The notes under the pieces are model-generated. The model was not told the origin of the DNA. It worked only from the letters and a program-made list of their open reading frames with translations, and made no database searches. Below are positions 18,636-26,867 of a stretch of 64,000 bases of DNA, in pieces. Each line of letters begins with the position of its first letter. The first letter of the stretch is position 1. The position numbers and the translations under genes are program-made. This DNA is from Altibacter sp. HG106 (GTDB lineage: Bacteria > Bacteroidota > Bacteroidia > Flavobacteriales > Flavobacteriaceae), in the NCBI RefSeq assembly GCF_028561755.1, contig NZ_JAQQTD010000004.1, positions 310,001 to 374,000 of the forward strand, read 5' to 3'.

Positions 18636-19502
18636 ATGACCTTACATCCCATAGACCGACATGAATCTTTGACCAAAACTGAGTTTTTGGAGCACTATTT
18701 CAAGCCTCAAAAACCGGTGATTCTAGAACGAGCTATTGAAGATTGGCCTGCTTTCGAAAAATGGGATTTAGCATACATCAAGTCCAAAGCGGGTGATAAG
18801 GAAGTTCCGCTGTACGATGATCGCCCGGTATCGCATGAAGACGGCTTCAACGAGCCGCATGCAACAATGAAGATGGCCGAGTATATTGAATTGCTTCAGA
18901 AAGAACCTACCAAGTACCGTATTTTTCTGTGGAATGTGTTGAAAGAAGTTCCGGAGTTGCAGCAAGATTACCATTGGCCTGATTTCGGTCTTCGTCTTAT
19001 GAAAAAGTTACCCATGTTGTTTTTTGGGGGTCAAGACAGTTATACTTTCATGCACTACGATATTGACCTGGCGAATATTTTTCATTTTCACTTTCACGGA
19101 GAAAAAGAGGTGATCTTGTTCGATCAAAGTCAGAATGACTATCTCTATAAGATCCCGCATTCGTTGATTGTTCGGGAGGATATCGATTTTAAAAATCCCG
19201 ATTACGATAAATGGCCCGCCTTACGAAAAGCAGAAGGCTTTACTGGGAAATTATCGCATGGGCAGGTGCTTTACATGCCCGAAGGGTATTGGCATTATAT
19301 GCGCTATATCACCCCAGGATTTTCCATGAGTCTGCGTGCGATCGCCAGAAACCCCAAGAATTTGGGAAAGGCTTTATACAATGTGTTGATCATGCGGCAT
19401 TTTGATACGCTGATGCGACGTTGGAAAGGGCAGGCGTGGATTGATGCGAAAAATCAAAAGGCGATTGACCGGACGCATGCAAAATTAGGCCTTAGCTCGT
19501 AA
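18636..19502 (+). CDS. Cupin-like / JmjC-type Fe(II)-2-oxoglutarate dioxygenase family protein
   Basis: The 288-residue protein begins like cupin_8/JmjC hydroxylases (FLEHYFKPQKPVILERAIEDWPA). It has TFMHYDIDLANIFHFHFHG, giving the H-x-D metal pair, then GQVLYMPEGYWHYMRYI with the distal His. These would bind Fe(II), with 2-oxoglutarate as co-substrate, and the related family members hydroxylate proteins or peptides. There is no signal peptide. The 3' end overlaps the convergent recX gene by 11 bases. The target substrate is unknown. Confidence 0.8.
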   Translation: MTLHPIDRHESLTKTEFLEHYFKPQKPVILERAIEDWPAFEKWDLAYIKSKAGDKEVPLYDDRPVSHEDGFNEPHATMKMAEYIELLQKEPTKYRIFLWNVLKEVPELQQDYHWPDFGLRLMKKLPMLFFGGQDSYTFMHYDIDLANIFHFHFHGEKEVILFDQSQNDYLYKIPHSLIVREDIDFKNPDYDKWPALRKAEGFTGKLSHGQVLYMPEGYWHYMRYITPGFSMSLRAIARNPKNLGKALYNVLIMRHFDTLMRRWKGQAWIDAKNQKAIDRTHAKLGLSS

Positions 19503-19986
19503 GGTCGTTGTATTTTTCCCAGATCCACGAGAGTTCCCAGCCGCGGTATTGTAGATAGGTGACAAATTTTCTCTTTTTGTGCTGTGCGTTTTTTTCAGAA
19601 GCGAGTTGTTTCCAGCGTTTTTCCGCCAGGGTGTGAAAAGCGGTATTATAGTCGGTTGCCGAAATTTCTTCTAGCGCTTTTTTGATGTTGTAGGCCGAAA
19701 TATCGCGTCGTTTCAATTCGAGGACGATGCGTTGTTTCCCCCATTTTTTCTGGCGGAATTTTCCACGAGCAAAGGCTGTGGCGAAACGAGTTTCATTGAG
19801 GTAATTGTATTGAAGGAGGTGTAAAATGATATGATCGACAGCTTCCGGGATCATCTTAAGTTCCTTCAGTTTTTGCCGAACTTCTTTATGAGAGCGTTCC
19901 TGGTAGGCGCAGTAGCGTTCCAGTCGAAGGGTTGCTTCTTCTAGAGTATACGAAGTTTTTTGTTCCGAAGAGAACTTCCTTTTCAT
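19492..19986 (-). CDS. recX: Regulatory protein RecX
   Basis: RecX binds RecA filaments and limits their activity. The 164-residue product contains LEEATLRLERYCAYQERSH and VRQKLKEL, followed by LNETRFATAFARGKFRQKKWG, GKQRIVLELKRRDI, and tandem three-helix repeats as in the family. I choose ATG 19986 (MKRKFSSEQ); starts further upstream (20019, 20001) would run into the terminator of the preceding RNase gene. recA is not nearby. It overlaps the convergent cupin gene by 11 bases. Confidence 0.88.
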   Translation of the reverse strand: MKRKFSSEQKTSYTLEEATLRLERYCAYQERSHKEVRQKLKELKMIPEAVDHIILHLLQYNYLNETRFATAFARGKFRQKKWGKQRIVLELKRRDISAYNIKKALEEISATDYNTAFHTLAEKRWKQLASEKNAQHKKRKFVTYLQYRGWELSWIWEKYNDLTS

Positions 19987-20001
19987 CTTAAAAAAGTACA
20001 T

Positions 20002-20037
20002 AAAAAAACCCTTTCGCAACTAGGTTGGAAAGGGTTT
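20002..20037 (-). terminator. Rho-independent terminator after the RNase G gene
   Basis: On the minus strand a 10-bp stem (20028-20037 with 20006-20015), loop of 12, is followed by a run of seven T. It lies between the RNase gene stop and the recX start. Confidence 0.9.
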
Positions 20038-20041
20038 CTCG

Positions 20042-21589
20042 TTATTTGATAATATTACCATCCTTATCTAAGAAATGGTATTCTAAATACGTGTAAGCAT
20101 CGCGGGGTTGAATATTCACCCACTTTTTGTGCTTCATGAACCATTTGGTTCGCACCGATGGAAAGCCTTTGGTTAAAAAGGCTGCTATAAACGGATGCGT
20201 ATGTAAGGTCATCTTTTTATAGTCTTTTTTGAACAAGCGTTTCAGGTCTTCGGTCATTTTCTGAACCAGCACGATGGGCGCTTCAATTTCGCCTTCCCCT
20301 TGGTTAGGGTCTTCTTCGCGTGTCTTGATGTTCATTTCCGGTCGCACGCGTTGGCGTGTGATTTGTATGAGTCCGAATTTACTCGGCGGAAGGATCTTGT
20401 GTTTGGCTCTATCGTCCTTCATTTCGTTGCGAAGGTGATTGTAGAGCTTCTTGCGATTGCCGGCGACTCCCATATCGATGAAGTCGATGACAATAATTCC
20501 TCCCATATCTCGTAAACGCAATTGCCGGGCTACCTCGGTAGCGGCGATCATATTCACCTCAAGTGCGGTTTCTTCCTGGCTTTTCGATTTGTTACTTCGG
20601 TTACCACTGTTCACGTCGATGACGTGCATGGCTTCGGTATGTTCTACCACCAAGTAAGTACCTTTGCTTCCTGATACGGTTTTGCCAAATGAAGTTTTGA
20701 TTTGCCGTTCGATCCCGAATTTTTCAAAGATCGGAACTTTGCTATCATACAACTTCACAATATTCTCTTTCTTAGGTGCAATTAACTGCACGTAATCTTT
20801 TATTTGCAAGTATAGGGTTTCGTCATCAATATGGATTGCCGAAAAGGAATCGTTAAATAAATCTCTGATGATCGAAGCACCTCTGTTTAACTCGCCAAGC
20901 ACCTTGCTGGGATGGTGCGCTCCCCGTAGCTTCTTACACATCGCTGTCCAGCGATCCATAAGATTTTGTAAATCTTGATCCAGTTCTGCTACTTTTTTGC
21001 CCTCTGCTACGGTACGTATAATAACGCCAAATCCTTTAGGCCGAATGCTTTGAATCAAGCGTTTTAGACGCTCTTTTTCTTCGCGGCTCTCTATTTTTTG
21101 TGAAATAGAAACTCGGTTTGAAAAGGGAACCAAAACAATATAACGTCCGGCTATGGAAAGCTCAGAACTAATGCGTGGTCCTTTTGTGGAAATGGGTTCT
21201 TTTACGATTTGTACCAGTATCGATTGATTGTTCTTCACGGCGTTGTTAATGGCGCCGTTCTTATCAATCTCTTTGTCGAATGGGAAATTCCTTAAAGAAT
21301 AGTCTTTAAGTTTACCTGTGCTTACACGTTTTACGAATTTCAGCAAAGAAGGAATATTGGGTCCTAAGTCGTGATAATGCAAAAATGCATCTTTTTCATA
21401 GCCTACATTGACGAAGGCTGCGTTAAGGCCGGGAACGGTTTTTCTAATTTTCGCAAGAAAAATATCTCCTACGGTAAATTTATTGCCGTCTTCCTCTTTG
21501 TGTAATTCAACTAGTTTTCCATCTTTTAACAGGGCAAAATCAACTTCTTGTGAACCGGATCTAATAAATAATTCGTAGTTCACGTTCAT
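20042..21589 (-). CDS. rng: Ribonuclease E/G family endoribonuclease
   Basis: The 515-residue enzyme cleaves single-stranded RNA in rRNA maturation and mRNA decay. It has an N-terminal S1 domain (VGDIFLAKIRKTVPGLNAAFVNVGYEKDAFLHYHDL), then the 5'-sensor and DNase-I-like domain with GPRISSELSIAGRY, and the catalytic metal site in MHVIDVNSGNRSNK and GGIIVIDFIDM. This corresponds to the RNase G-type core without the long RNase E C-terminal scaffold. It is transcribed on its own from a strikingly perfect promoter at 21691-21720, upstream of which the 30-codon gene is terminated. Confidence 0.95.
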   Translation of the reverse strand: MNVNYELFIRSGSQEVDFALLKDGKLVELHKEEDGNKFTVGDIFLAKIRKTVPGLNAAFVNVGYEKDAFLHYHDLGPNIPSLLKFVKRVSTGKLKDYSLRNFPFDKEIDKNGAINNAVKNNQSILVQIVKEPISTKGPRISSELSIAGRYIVLVPFSNRVSISQKIESREEKERLKRLIQSIRPKGFGVIIRTVAEGKKVAELDQDLQNLMDRWTAMCKKLRGAHHPSKVLGELNRGASIIRDLFNDSFSAIHIDDETLYLQIKDYVQLIAPKKENIVKLYDSKVPIFEKFGIERQIKTSFGKTVSGSKGTYLVVEHTEAMHVIDVNSGNRSNKSKSQEETALEVNMIAATEVARQLRLRDMGGIIVIDFIDMGVAGNRKKLYNHLRNEMKDDRAKHKILPPSKFGLIQITRQRVRPEMNIKTREEDPNQGEGEIEAPIVLVQKMTEDLKRLFKKDYKKMTLHTHPFIAAFLTKGFPSVRTKWFMKHKKWVNIQPRDAYTYLEYHFLDKDGNIIK

Positions 21590-21690
21590 TAATTTTTATC
21601 CCGACCCCTTTGGGAGCGGAATGGATTAAACAATATTTTATCACAGGGTTTTGGTTACCTGTTGGCTGCAGGTAGTTTAAACCCGAGGAA

Positions 21691-21719
21691 ATTATACGAT
21701 GGTATAATTTCGTTGTCAA
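21691..21719 (-). promoter_or_regulatory. rng promoter: textbook TTGACA-17-TATAAT
   Basis: On the minus strand TTGACA (21719-21714) and TATAAT (21696-21691) are exactly 17 bases apart. The same bases also read TTTG-20-TATAATTT, close to the Bacteroidota form. A perfect 10-bp inverted repeat (21688-21697/21702-21711) overlaps the -7/-10 element and could be an operator or simply a by-product. Confidence 0.6.
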
Positions 21720-21765
21720 AGAACAGTACTTCTGAAACGTTCAGAAAGTGAATTCATTGGTCTGT

Positions 21766-21797
21766 AAACAAAAAAAGTAGTTTGAAAACTACTTTTT
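21766..21797 (-). terminator. Terminator after the 30-codon basic gene
   Basis: The stem is formed by 21786-21797 and 21772-21783, a 12-bp inverted repeat. On the minus strand it is followed by seven T. Its 5' arm includes the last codons and stop of the small gene. Confidence 0.85.
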
Positions 21798-21881
21798 CTT
21801 TTTGTGACGATTCGCACGTCTGCGCTTTTTACGCTTGTGCGTCGCTACCTTATGTCTTTTTCTTTTTTTACCACTTGGCAT
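21789..21881 (-). CDS. 30-residue highly basic protein, probably ribosome-associated
   Basis: The reading frame ATG 21881 to TAG 21789 encodes 30 residues, starting MPSGKKRKRHKVATHKRK and ending NRHKKKK. About two thirds of the residues are Lys, Arg or His and there is no acidic residue. Strong support for a real gene: its own terminator starts exactly at its stop codon, and it sits between two nucleic-acid-related genes (HU and RNase G). The composition resembles small ribosomal proteins such as THX or bL36-type peptides. I believe near-identical peptides are conserved in Bacteroidota, but cannot check. Function is inferred. Confidence 0.7.
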   Translation of the reverse strand: MPSGKKRKRHKVATHKRKKRRRANRHKKKK

Positions 21882-21902
21882 ACACTAATTGATTTTTGAA
21901 GT

Positions 21903-21924
21903 CCCCGTCTCGGCAGAGACGGGG
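21903..21924 (-). terminator. GC-rich hairpin between HU and the basic peptide gene
   Basis: CCCCGTCTC and GAGACGGGG form a perfect 9-bp stem with loop GGCA, directly after the HU stop. On the minus strand it is not followed by a T-run, so it may be a processing or stability element, or an attenuator that lowers expression of the 30-codon gene relative to HU. Confidence 0.55.
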
Positions 21925-21931
21925 ATTATGA

Positions 21932-22225
21932 TTAATTTTTTACTTCAACATTCGCTTTTACGCCTTCAACAAAAACTTTTGCTGGCTTAAAAGCGGGGAT
22001 GTTGTGTGCTGGGATTTTTATCGTTGTATTCTTTGAAATGTTTCTCCCTGTTTTCTCTGCTCTCTTCTTGATAATAAAACTTCCGAAACCTCTAAGGTAT
22101 ACGTTATCACCACTCTCTAATGAGTCTTTTACTTCGGTCATGAAGGTTTCAATAGTGGCTTGTACATCACCCTTTTCCATTCCCAATTTCTCAGAGATTT
22201 TCGCTACAAGATCTGCTTTAGTCAT
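21932..22225 (-). CDS. hup: HU/IHF family DNA-binding protein
   Basis: This nucleoid protein of 97 residues starts MTKADLVAKISEKLGMEKGD and contains DNVYLRGFGSFIIKKRAEKTGRN, the beta-arm region. In place of the canonical GRNPxTG it reads GRNISKNTTIKIPAHNIPAFKPAK, as in Bacteroidota HU homologues; the Pro at the arm tip that intercalates into DNA is lost or shifted. It bends DNA non-specifically and compacts the chromosome. It has a good divergent promoter shared with the mutY side. Confidence 0.93.
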   Translation of the reverse strand: MTKADLVAKISEKLGMEKGDVQATIETFMTEVKDSLESGDNVYLRGFGSFIIKKRAEKTGRNISKNTTIKIPAHNIPAFKPAKVFVEGVKANVEVKN

Positions 22226-22291
22226 TTAACGGTTTTTTAAAAATTAATTAATAAGTAATTCAAATTCAGGGTTAGTTAATTTTTAGGTGGG

Positions 22292-22324
22292 CAAATATAC
22301 TAATTTTAAATTCAAATTATCAAA
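22292..22324 (-). promoter_or_regulatory. hup promoter (-33 TTTG, -7 TATATTTG)
   Basis: On the minus strand TTTG (22324-22321), 21 bases, then TATATTTG (22299-22292) match the consensus. The start codon is about 66 bp downstream. Confidence 0.7.
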
Positions 22325-22354
22325 TCGTAATTCATTAAAAAATAATGAGATATG

Positions 22355-23437
22355 ATGTACCTTCGCCCCGTGCAAGAAGATACAACTTTTTTCCATAAAA
22401 AGCTGATAACGTGGTATTTAAATAATTTTCGGAAATTACCGTGGCGAAAGACCATTGATCCGTATCGTATTTGGCTATCAGAAATCATTTTACAACAAAC
22501 CAGAGTTGCGCAAGGGCTTCCGTACTACGAAAAATTTGTTGAAACATATCCTACCGTTCATGAATTGGCGAGTGCTTCTCAAGAGGAAGTGTTGAAATTG
22601 TGGCAGGGACTTGGCTACTATTCCCGAGCCCGTAATCTACATGCTACGGCGCAGTACGTTTCAAACGAACTGGGTGGCGTTTTTCCGAAGAATTACAAGG
22701 GGTTGTTGCAGCTTAAAGGCGTTGGAGACTATACGGCCAGCGCTATCGCATCCATCTGTTACAACGAACCTACAGCGGTGGTGGACGGAAATGTATATCG
22801 CGTGTTGTCGCGTGTCTTCGGAATCGATACCCCAATAAATAGTACTGAAGGGACTAAAATATTCAAGTTGCTTGCGCAATCGCTGCTAGACGCAACACAG
22901 CCCGGAACGTACAACCAGGCGATCATGGAGTTTGGAGCCCGCTATTGCGTACCGCAACAACCTGAGTGTGGGGAGTGCATTTTTGCTGAGCAATGTGACG
23001 CGTATAGGAGTGGGAGGGTCTCTGAACTCCCCGTAAAGGGTAAGAAGAATCGGGTTAAAAAAATCTACTTAGACTACTTTGTGGTGCTTTCTGAAGATGA
23101 TAGAACCCTCCTGGAACAACGAACTCAAAAAGGGATATGGCAACAACTCTACGAATTTCCTTCGGTGCGAAGCGCTAAAAAGCAATCGTTGGCTGCGTTA
23201 AAGCATTCAGAAGCTTTTCAAAGGCTAGCGCGTGATTTTGATATCACGGCACTGACTGAGTATGCAGACGAGCCCGTAATTCATAAATTATCACATCAAC
23301 ACCTTTATACGAGGTTTTGGATTGTGAATGTAGACGCTATAGGGTCTCTTGGCATTGCGTTGAAGGAGTTGGAGGCTTATCCGGTGCCGGTGTTGGTCGC
23401 TCGGTTTATTTCTGAATTCAAGCCTTTTCAACCTTAA
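22355..23437 (+). CDS. mutY: A/G-specific adenine glycosylase
   Basis: MutY removes adenine mispaired with 8-oxoguanine. It has about 360 residues; ATG 22355 or the adjacent ATG 22352 could be used. It shows LPWRKTIDPYRIWLSEIILQQTRV (the catalytic Glu lies in SEIILQQT), the helix-hairpin-helix LLQLKGVGDYTASAIASI, VVDGNVYRVLSRVF with the catalytic Asp, and a complete 4Fe-4S loop with Cys spacing 6-2-5 (CVPQQPECGECIFAEQC). The C-terminal Nudix-like domain for 8-oxoG recognition follows (LLEQRTQKGIWQQLYEFP). It is followed by ssb and gldE, the order found in gliding flavobacteria. Confidence 0.96.
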   Translation: MYLRPVQEDTTFFHKKLITWYLNNFRKLPWRKTIDPYRIWLSEIILQQTRVAQGLPYYEKFVETYPTVHELASASQEEVLKLWQGLGYYSRARNLHATAQYVSNELGGVFPKNYKGLLQLKGVGDYTASAIASICYNEPTAVVDGNVYRVLSRVFGIDTPINSTEGTKIFKLLAQSLLDATQPGTYNQAIMEFGARYCVPQQPECGECIFAEQCDAYRSGRVSELPVKGKKNRVKKIYLDYFVVLSEDDRTLLEQRTQKGIWQQLYEFPSVRSAKKQSLAALKHSEAFQRLARDFDITALTEYADEPVIHKLSHQHLYTRFWIVNVDAIGSLGIALKELEAYPVPVLVARFISEFKPFQP

Positions 23438-23465
23438 TTTTTATGTATCTTTAACTAACAAAAAG

Positions 23466-23473
23466 TACCTTTG
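23466..23473 (+). promoter_or_regulatory. Candidate -7 element for ssb
   Basis: TACCTTTG matches TAnnTTTG, 19 bases before the ssb ATG at 23493. The -33 element is not clear. Confidence 0.45.
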
Positions 23474-23492
23474 TATCAAATTTTTTTAACCT

Positions 23493-23957
23493 ATGAGTGG
23501 AACATTGAATAAAGTAATGCTGATTGGGCATACGGGAGATGAAGTGAAAATGCATTATTTTGAAGGAGGAGGTTGTATAGGACGGTTTCCGTTAGCAACC
23601 AACGAAACCTATACCAATAGAACCACAGGAGAACGGGTGTCGAACACCGAATGGCATAATATCGTGGTGCGTAATAAAGGTGCAGAGATCTGTGAGAAGT
23701 ATTTGAAAAAGGGAGATAAGGTGTATATTGAAGGACGGATCAAGACCCGAAGCTGGCAAGATGACCAGGGTAATGATCGCTACAGTACCGAGATTCAATG
23801 TACCGACTTTACGTTTTTAACTCCCAAACAAGAAAGTGGTGCAGGAGCACCCGCTTCCTCTGGAACCGCCTCATCACAATCGGCTACTCCTGCCGGACGA
23901 CCAGCGCAACAAGCCCATGTTCAGGAACCTATGGAAGATGACGATCTCCCCTTTTAA
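23493..23957 (+). CDS. ssb: Single-stranded DNA-binding protein
   Basis: The 154-residue protein has an OB fold (about residues 1-110) beginning SGTLNKVMLIGHTGDEVKMH, with NTEWHNIVV and KGDKVYIEGRIKTRSWQDDQG. It then has a flexible Gly/Pro/Ala/Gln-rich linker and the acidic tip MEDDDLPF that docks replication and repair partners. It lies between mutY and gldE. The same C-terminal tip recurs in the DUF3127 protein at 47310. Confidence 0.95.
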   Translation: MSGTLNKVMLIGHTGDEVKMHYFEGGGCIGRFPLATNETYTNRTTGERVSNTEWHNIVVRNKGAEICEKYLKKGDKVYIEGRIKTRSWQDDQGNDRYSTEIQCTDFTFLTPKQESGAGAPASSGTASSQSATPAGRPAQQAHVQEPMEDDDLPF

Positions 23958-23978
23958 AGTTTAACTAAAGTACACGCC

Positions 23979-25292
23979 TTGGAACCGGAACCTCCGAGTT
24001 TACTATTTCTATCGTTTGCCTACCCACAACTTATTAGCGTGGTTCTCATCTTTGTGCTACTTATTTGCTCAGCGCTAATTTCGGGAGCTGAAGTCGCCTT
24101 CTTTTCATTGACGCCTACCGATTTAGACACCGACGAGGACCATCCCAATGCCAAAAAACTTCCGGTGGTCGCTAAACTCTTAGACCGACCTAAAAAGTTG
24201 CTGGCAACGATCCTGGTGGCCAATAACCTGATCAATATTGCCATTGTATTGCTTTTTGCTTCCGTAAGTGATGCTTTCTTTGGAAACGTGACCCAACCTG
24301 AGGTGCGATTCCTGCTCGAAGTGGTGGTGGTAACCTTCTTGATCTTGCTCTTTGGAGAAATTCTTCCGAAGGTATATGCGAGTCGGAATAAAATCACCTT
24401 TTCTACCTTCATGGCGTACCCTATCAACGTACTGGACAAAATCTTCTCGCCCATTAGTTTGCCCATGCGTTCGGCAACGCTATTTTTGGAAGCAAAATTC
24501 GGAAAGCAGCGAGCCAGTATCAGTGTAGACCAACTTTCACAGGCGTTAGAACTTACAGACGATCGCGATACCACTCAGGAAGAACAAAAATTACTACAAG
24601 GAATCGTAACCTTCGGGAATACCGACACCAAAAATGTCATGAAGCCACGGATGGATATTTTTGCCTTGAACGATACAGCTTCTTTTAAAGAGATCATGCC
24701 CGAAATCATCGATAAAGGATATTCCCGCATTCCGGTGTACCATGAAAGCATCGATACCATTACCGGAATTTTATATGTGAAAGATTTGATGCCGTATATC
24801 GAGCGTAAACAATTAGACTGGACAAGTTTGCAACGAGAAGCCTACTTTGTTCCGGAGAATAAAAAATTAGACGATCTGCTCAATGAATTCAAAAACATGA
24901 AAATGCACCTGGCCATTGTAGTGGATGAATACGGAGGGACGAGCGGACTCATTTCCTTGGAAGATATTATTGAAGAGATTGTTGGTGAAATTAGTGATGA
25001 ATTTGACGACGACGACCTCATCTTCTCCAAGCTAGACGAACGTAACTTTGTGTTTGAAGGCAAGACATCTCTGAAAGATTTTTACAAAGTCATTAGTCTC
25101 GAAGATCCGCAGCTTTTTGAAGAGGAAAAAGGCGAAGCCGAAACCTTGGCGGGGTTCTTGCTCGAAATTTCCCGGGGCTTTCCGCGGAAGGGCGAGATAA
25201 TAAGCTTTCATCAGTACGCGTTTACCATAGAGGCCTTCGACAATAAACGTATTAAACAAATTAAACTATCGATCAACGAGTCAACATCCTAA
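23979..25292 (+). CDS. gldE: Gliding motility-associated protein GldE (CNNM/CorC-like, CBS domains)
   Basis: The 437-residue inner-membrane protein starts at TTG 23979. The next residues (EPEPPSLLF) look conserved in GldE, and no ATG lies nearby. It has three to four hydrophobic segments of the DUF21/CNNM transmembrane domain (residues 15-165), then two CBS domains (about 205-330; MKPRMDIFALND, YSRIPVYHESIDTITGILYVKDL, IVVDEYGGTSGLISLEDIIEEIVGEI). A CorC-HlyC domain closes it. Known in F. johnsoniae as a protein that supports GldD and motility. It directly precedes gldD, 11 bp apart. Confidence 0.9.
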   Translation: MEPEPPSLLFLSFAYPQLISVVLIFVLLICSALISGAEVAFFSLTPTDLDTDEDHPNAKKLPVVAKLLDRPKKLLATILVANNLINIAIVLLFASVSDAFFGNVTQPEVRFLLEVVVVTFLILLFGEILPKVYASRNKITFSTFMAYPINVLDKIFSPISLPMRSATLFLEAKFGKQRASISVDQLSQALELTDDRDTTQEEQKLLQGIVTFGNTDTKNVMKPRMDIFALNDTASFKEIMPEIIDKGYSRIPVYHESIDTITGILYVKDLMPYIERKQLDWTSLQREAYFVPENKKLDDLLNEFKNMKMHLAIVVDEYGGTSGLISLEDIIEEIVGEISDEFDDDDLIFSKLDERNFVFEGKTSLKDFYKVISLEDPQLFEEEKGEAETLAGFLLEISRGFPRKGEIISFHQYAFTIEAFDNKRIKQIKLSINESTS

Positions 25293-25303
25293 GGTTTTGT
25301 ACC

Positions 25304-25858
25304 ATGCTCCTGTTGCTTTTGGTGACCGCTTCTTGCGGCGAAGAGGTTTTTATTAAGCCTGAAGCAAAACTTCGTTTGGAATATCCACAGCCCAGCTACC
25401 AAATGACGCAATTGGATTGCCCTTACAATTTTGCCAAGAATGATCAAGCGAAGATCGAAGCGCGGCCTGATTGCTGGGTGAATTTGAAGTATCCCAGAAT
25501 GAATGCCACCATATATCTTACGTACTTGCCCATTGAAGATAATTTAGACTCGCTATTGCGAGACGCTCAAAAATTGACTTACGATCATACGGTCAAGGCG
25601 AACGAGATCTTAGAACAACCTCGTGTAGACTCCATTAATAAGGTGTATGGAATGTTCTACATGATCAATGGAAATGCGGCTACCCAATCGCAATTTTACG
25701 CCACCGACAGTCTTAAGCATTTTGTTACCGGTTCGGTCTATTTTGAGGCCAAGCCGAACTTCGACTCCATATTTCCGGCCGTATCGTATCTAAGAGGTGA
25801 TATCCGTAGGATCATGGAGAGCCTCAACTGGCGTTCTTCTACCGCTATAGAGAAATAG
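25304..25858 (+). CDS. gldD: Gliding motility lipoprotein GldD
   Basis: This 184-residue predicted lipoprotein is needed for gliding and T9SS function in F. johnsoniae. The mature part EEVFIKPEAKLRLEYPQPSYQM, followed by CPYNFAKNDQAKI and CWVNLKYPRMNATIYLTY, matches GldD. The signal peptide is very short (MLLLLLVTASC) and has no positive charge. The only start available before an upstream in-frame stop is this ATG, because codons 25262-25303 contain no ATG, GTG or TTG. It is the last gene of the mutY-ssb-gldE-gldD group. Confidence 0.88.
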   Translation: MLLLLLVTASCGEEVFIKPEAKLRLEYPQPSYQMTQLDCPYNFAKNDQAKIEARPDCWVNLKYPRMNATIYLTYLPIEDNLDSLLRDAQKLTYDHTVKANEILEQPRVDSINKVYGMFYMINGNAATQSQFYATDSLKHFVTGSVYFEAKPNFDSIFPAVSYLRGDIRRIMESLNWRSSTAIEK

Positions 25859-25918
25859 TATTTTTCTATCTGAAAACCGAAGCCTACTGAAAATTAAATT
25901 AAGACCTTTGCCGATTCA

Positions 25919-26797
25919 ATGCGCGCTATGGAGGCATCAACTAGAAAGTGGCTTTATTTAATTATCCTTTCACTGGTTTGGGGCAGTTCTTTTATCCTCA
26001 TTAAGAAAGCATTGCTAGGGTTGAGTCCGTTGCAACTGGGGGCTCTTCGAACGCTGATGGCCGCCGCCTTTCTATTGCTTGCGGGATATTCCACCTTAAA
26101 GAAAATACCTAAGCGGTTGTGGAAATGGATCGTCATTTCGGGTTTTCTTGGCACCTTTTTTCCCGCCTTTCTGTTCGCTTTCGCGGAAACAGAGATCAAC
26201 AGTGCTGTTGCTTCCATGCTCAACTCCACAACCCCTATCATGGCCCTGATCTTTGGAGGGTTGGTCTTCGGAATCCCGTTTACACGAAATCAGTTCCTCG
26301 GTGTAATCATTGGCTTGGTAGGAACCAGTTTGCTCATTTATTTGGGAGCCGAGTTGAACCCGGGGAAGAACTATTGGTATGCCGGCCTGGTGCTCATTGC
26401 GTCGATATGTTATGCGTTCAACGTCAATATAATTAAGAGGCACCTTCAGGAAGTTCCCGCATTGGCGATAGCTGCGGGGAATTTTATTGTGTTGATCATT
26501 CCGGCTTTTGGGGTGCTGGTAGGAACCGGATTCTTTTCAGAAACCACCTTTCAGCACGATCAATTAGTGCCCTCTCTGGGGTATATCGCGTTATTGGCGC
26601 TGGTAGGAACGGGCGTAGCCAAAGTGTTATTCAACAGACTGGTTCAAATAAGCAGTCCGGTATTCGCCACCTCGGTTACTTATATGATTCCCATGGTAGC
26701 GGTTTTATGGGGTGTCCTGGATGGAGAGCAGTTTGGAGTAGGACAATTAATAGCGGCTGGAGTGATCCTTTCCGGAGTATATCTAGCCAACAAATAG
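25919..26797 (+). CDS. EamA/DMT family transporter
   Basis: This 292-residue inner-membrane protein has about ten hydrophobic helices in two repeats of five (EamA domains). The first repeat includes LVWGSSFILIKKAL, typical of drug/metabolite exporters (YdcZ/RhaT superfamily), and the second LASICYAFNVNIIKR. Substrates of this family are amino acids, nucleotide sugars or other metabolites and cannot be predicted here. GACCTTTG at 25903-25910 is a possible -7 element close to the ATG. Confidence 0.85.
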   Translation: MRAMEASTRKWLYLIILSLVWGSSFILIKKALLGLSPLQLGALRTLMAAAFLLLAGYSTLKKIPKRLWKWIVISGFLGTFFPAFLFAFAETEINSAVASMLNSTTPIMALIFGGLVFGIPFTRNQFLGVIIGLVGTSLLIYLGAELNPGKNYWYAGLVLIASICYAFNVNIIKRHLQEVPALAIAAGNFIVLIIPAFGVLVGTGFFSETTFQHDQLVPSLGYIALLALVGTGVAKVLFNRLVQISSPVFATSVTYMIPMVAVLWGVLDGEQFGVGQLIAAGVILSGVYLANK

Positions 26798-26867
26798 TTA
26801 GGGAATCGTTAAGGATACTGGCTTTTCCGATTTTTTTTCCGAAATTTAACATTCCAAAAAGCCAACT

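Noticed and set aside
20001-20019. Longer N-terminus for RecX starting at 20019
   Set aside because: Those codons lie in the terminator stem of the RNase gene; the conserved part starts after ATG 19986.
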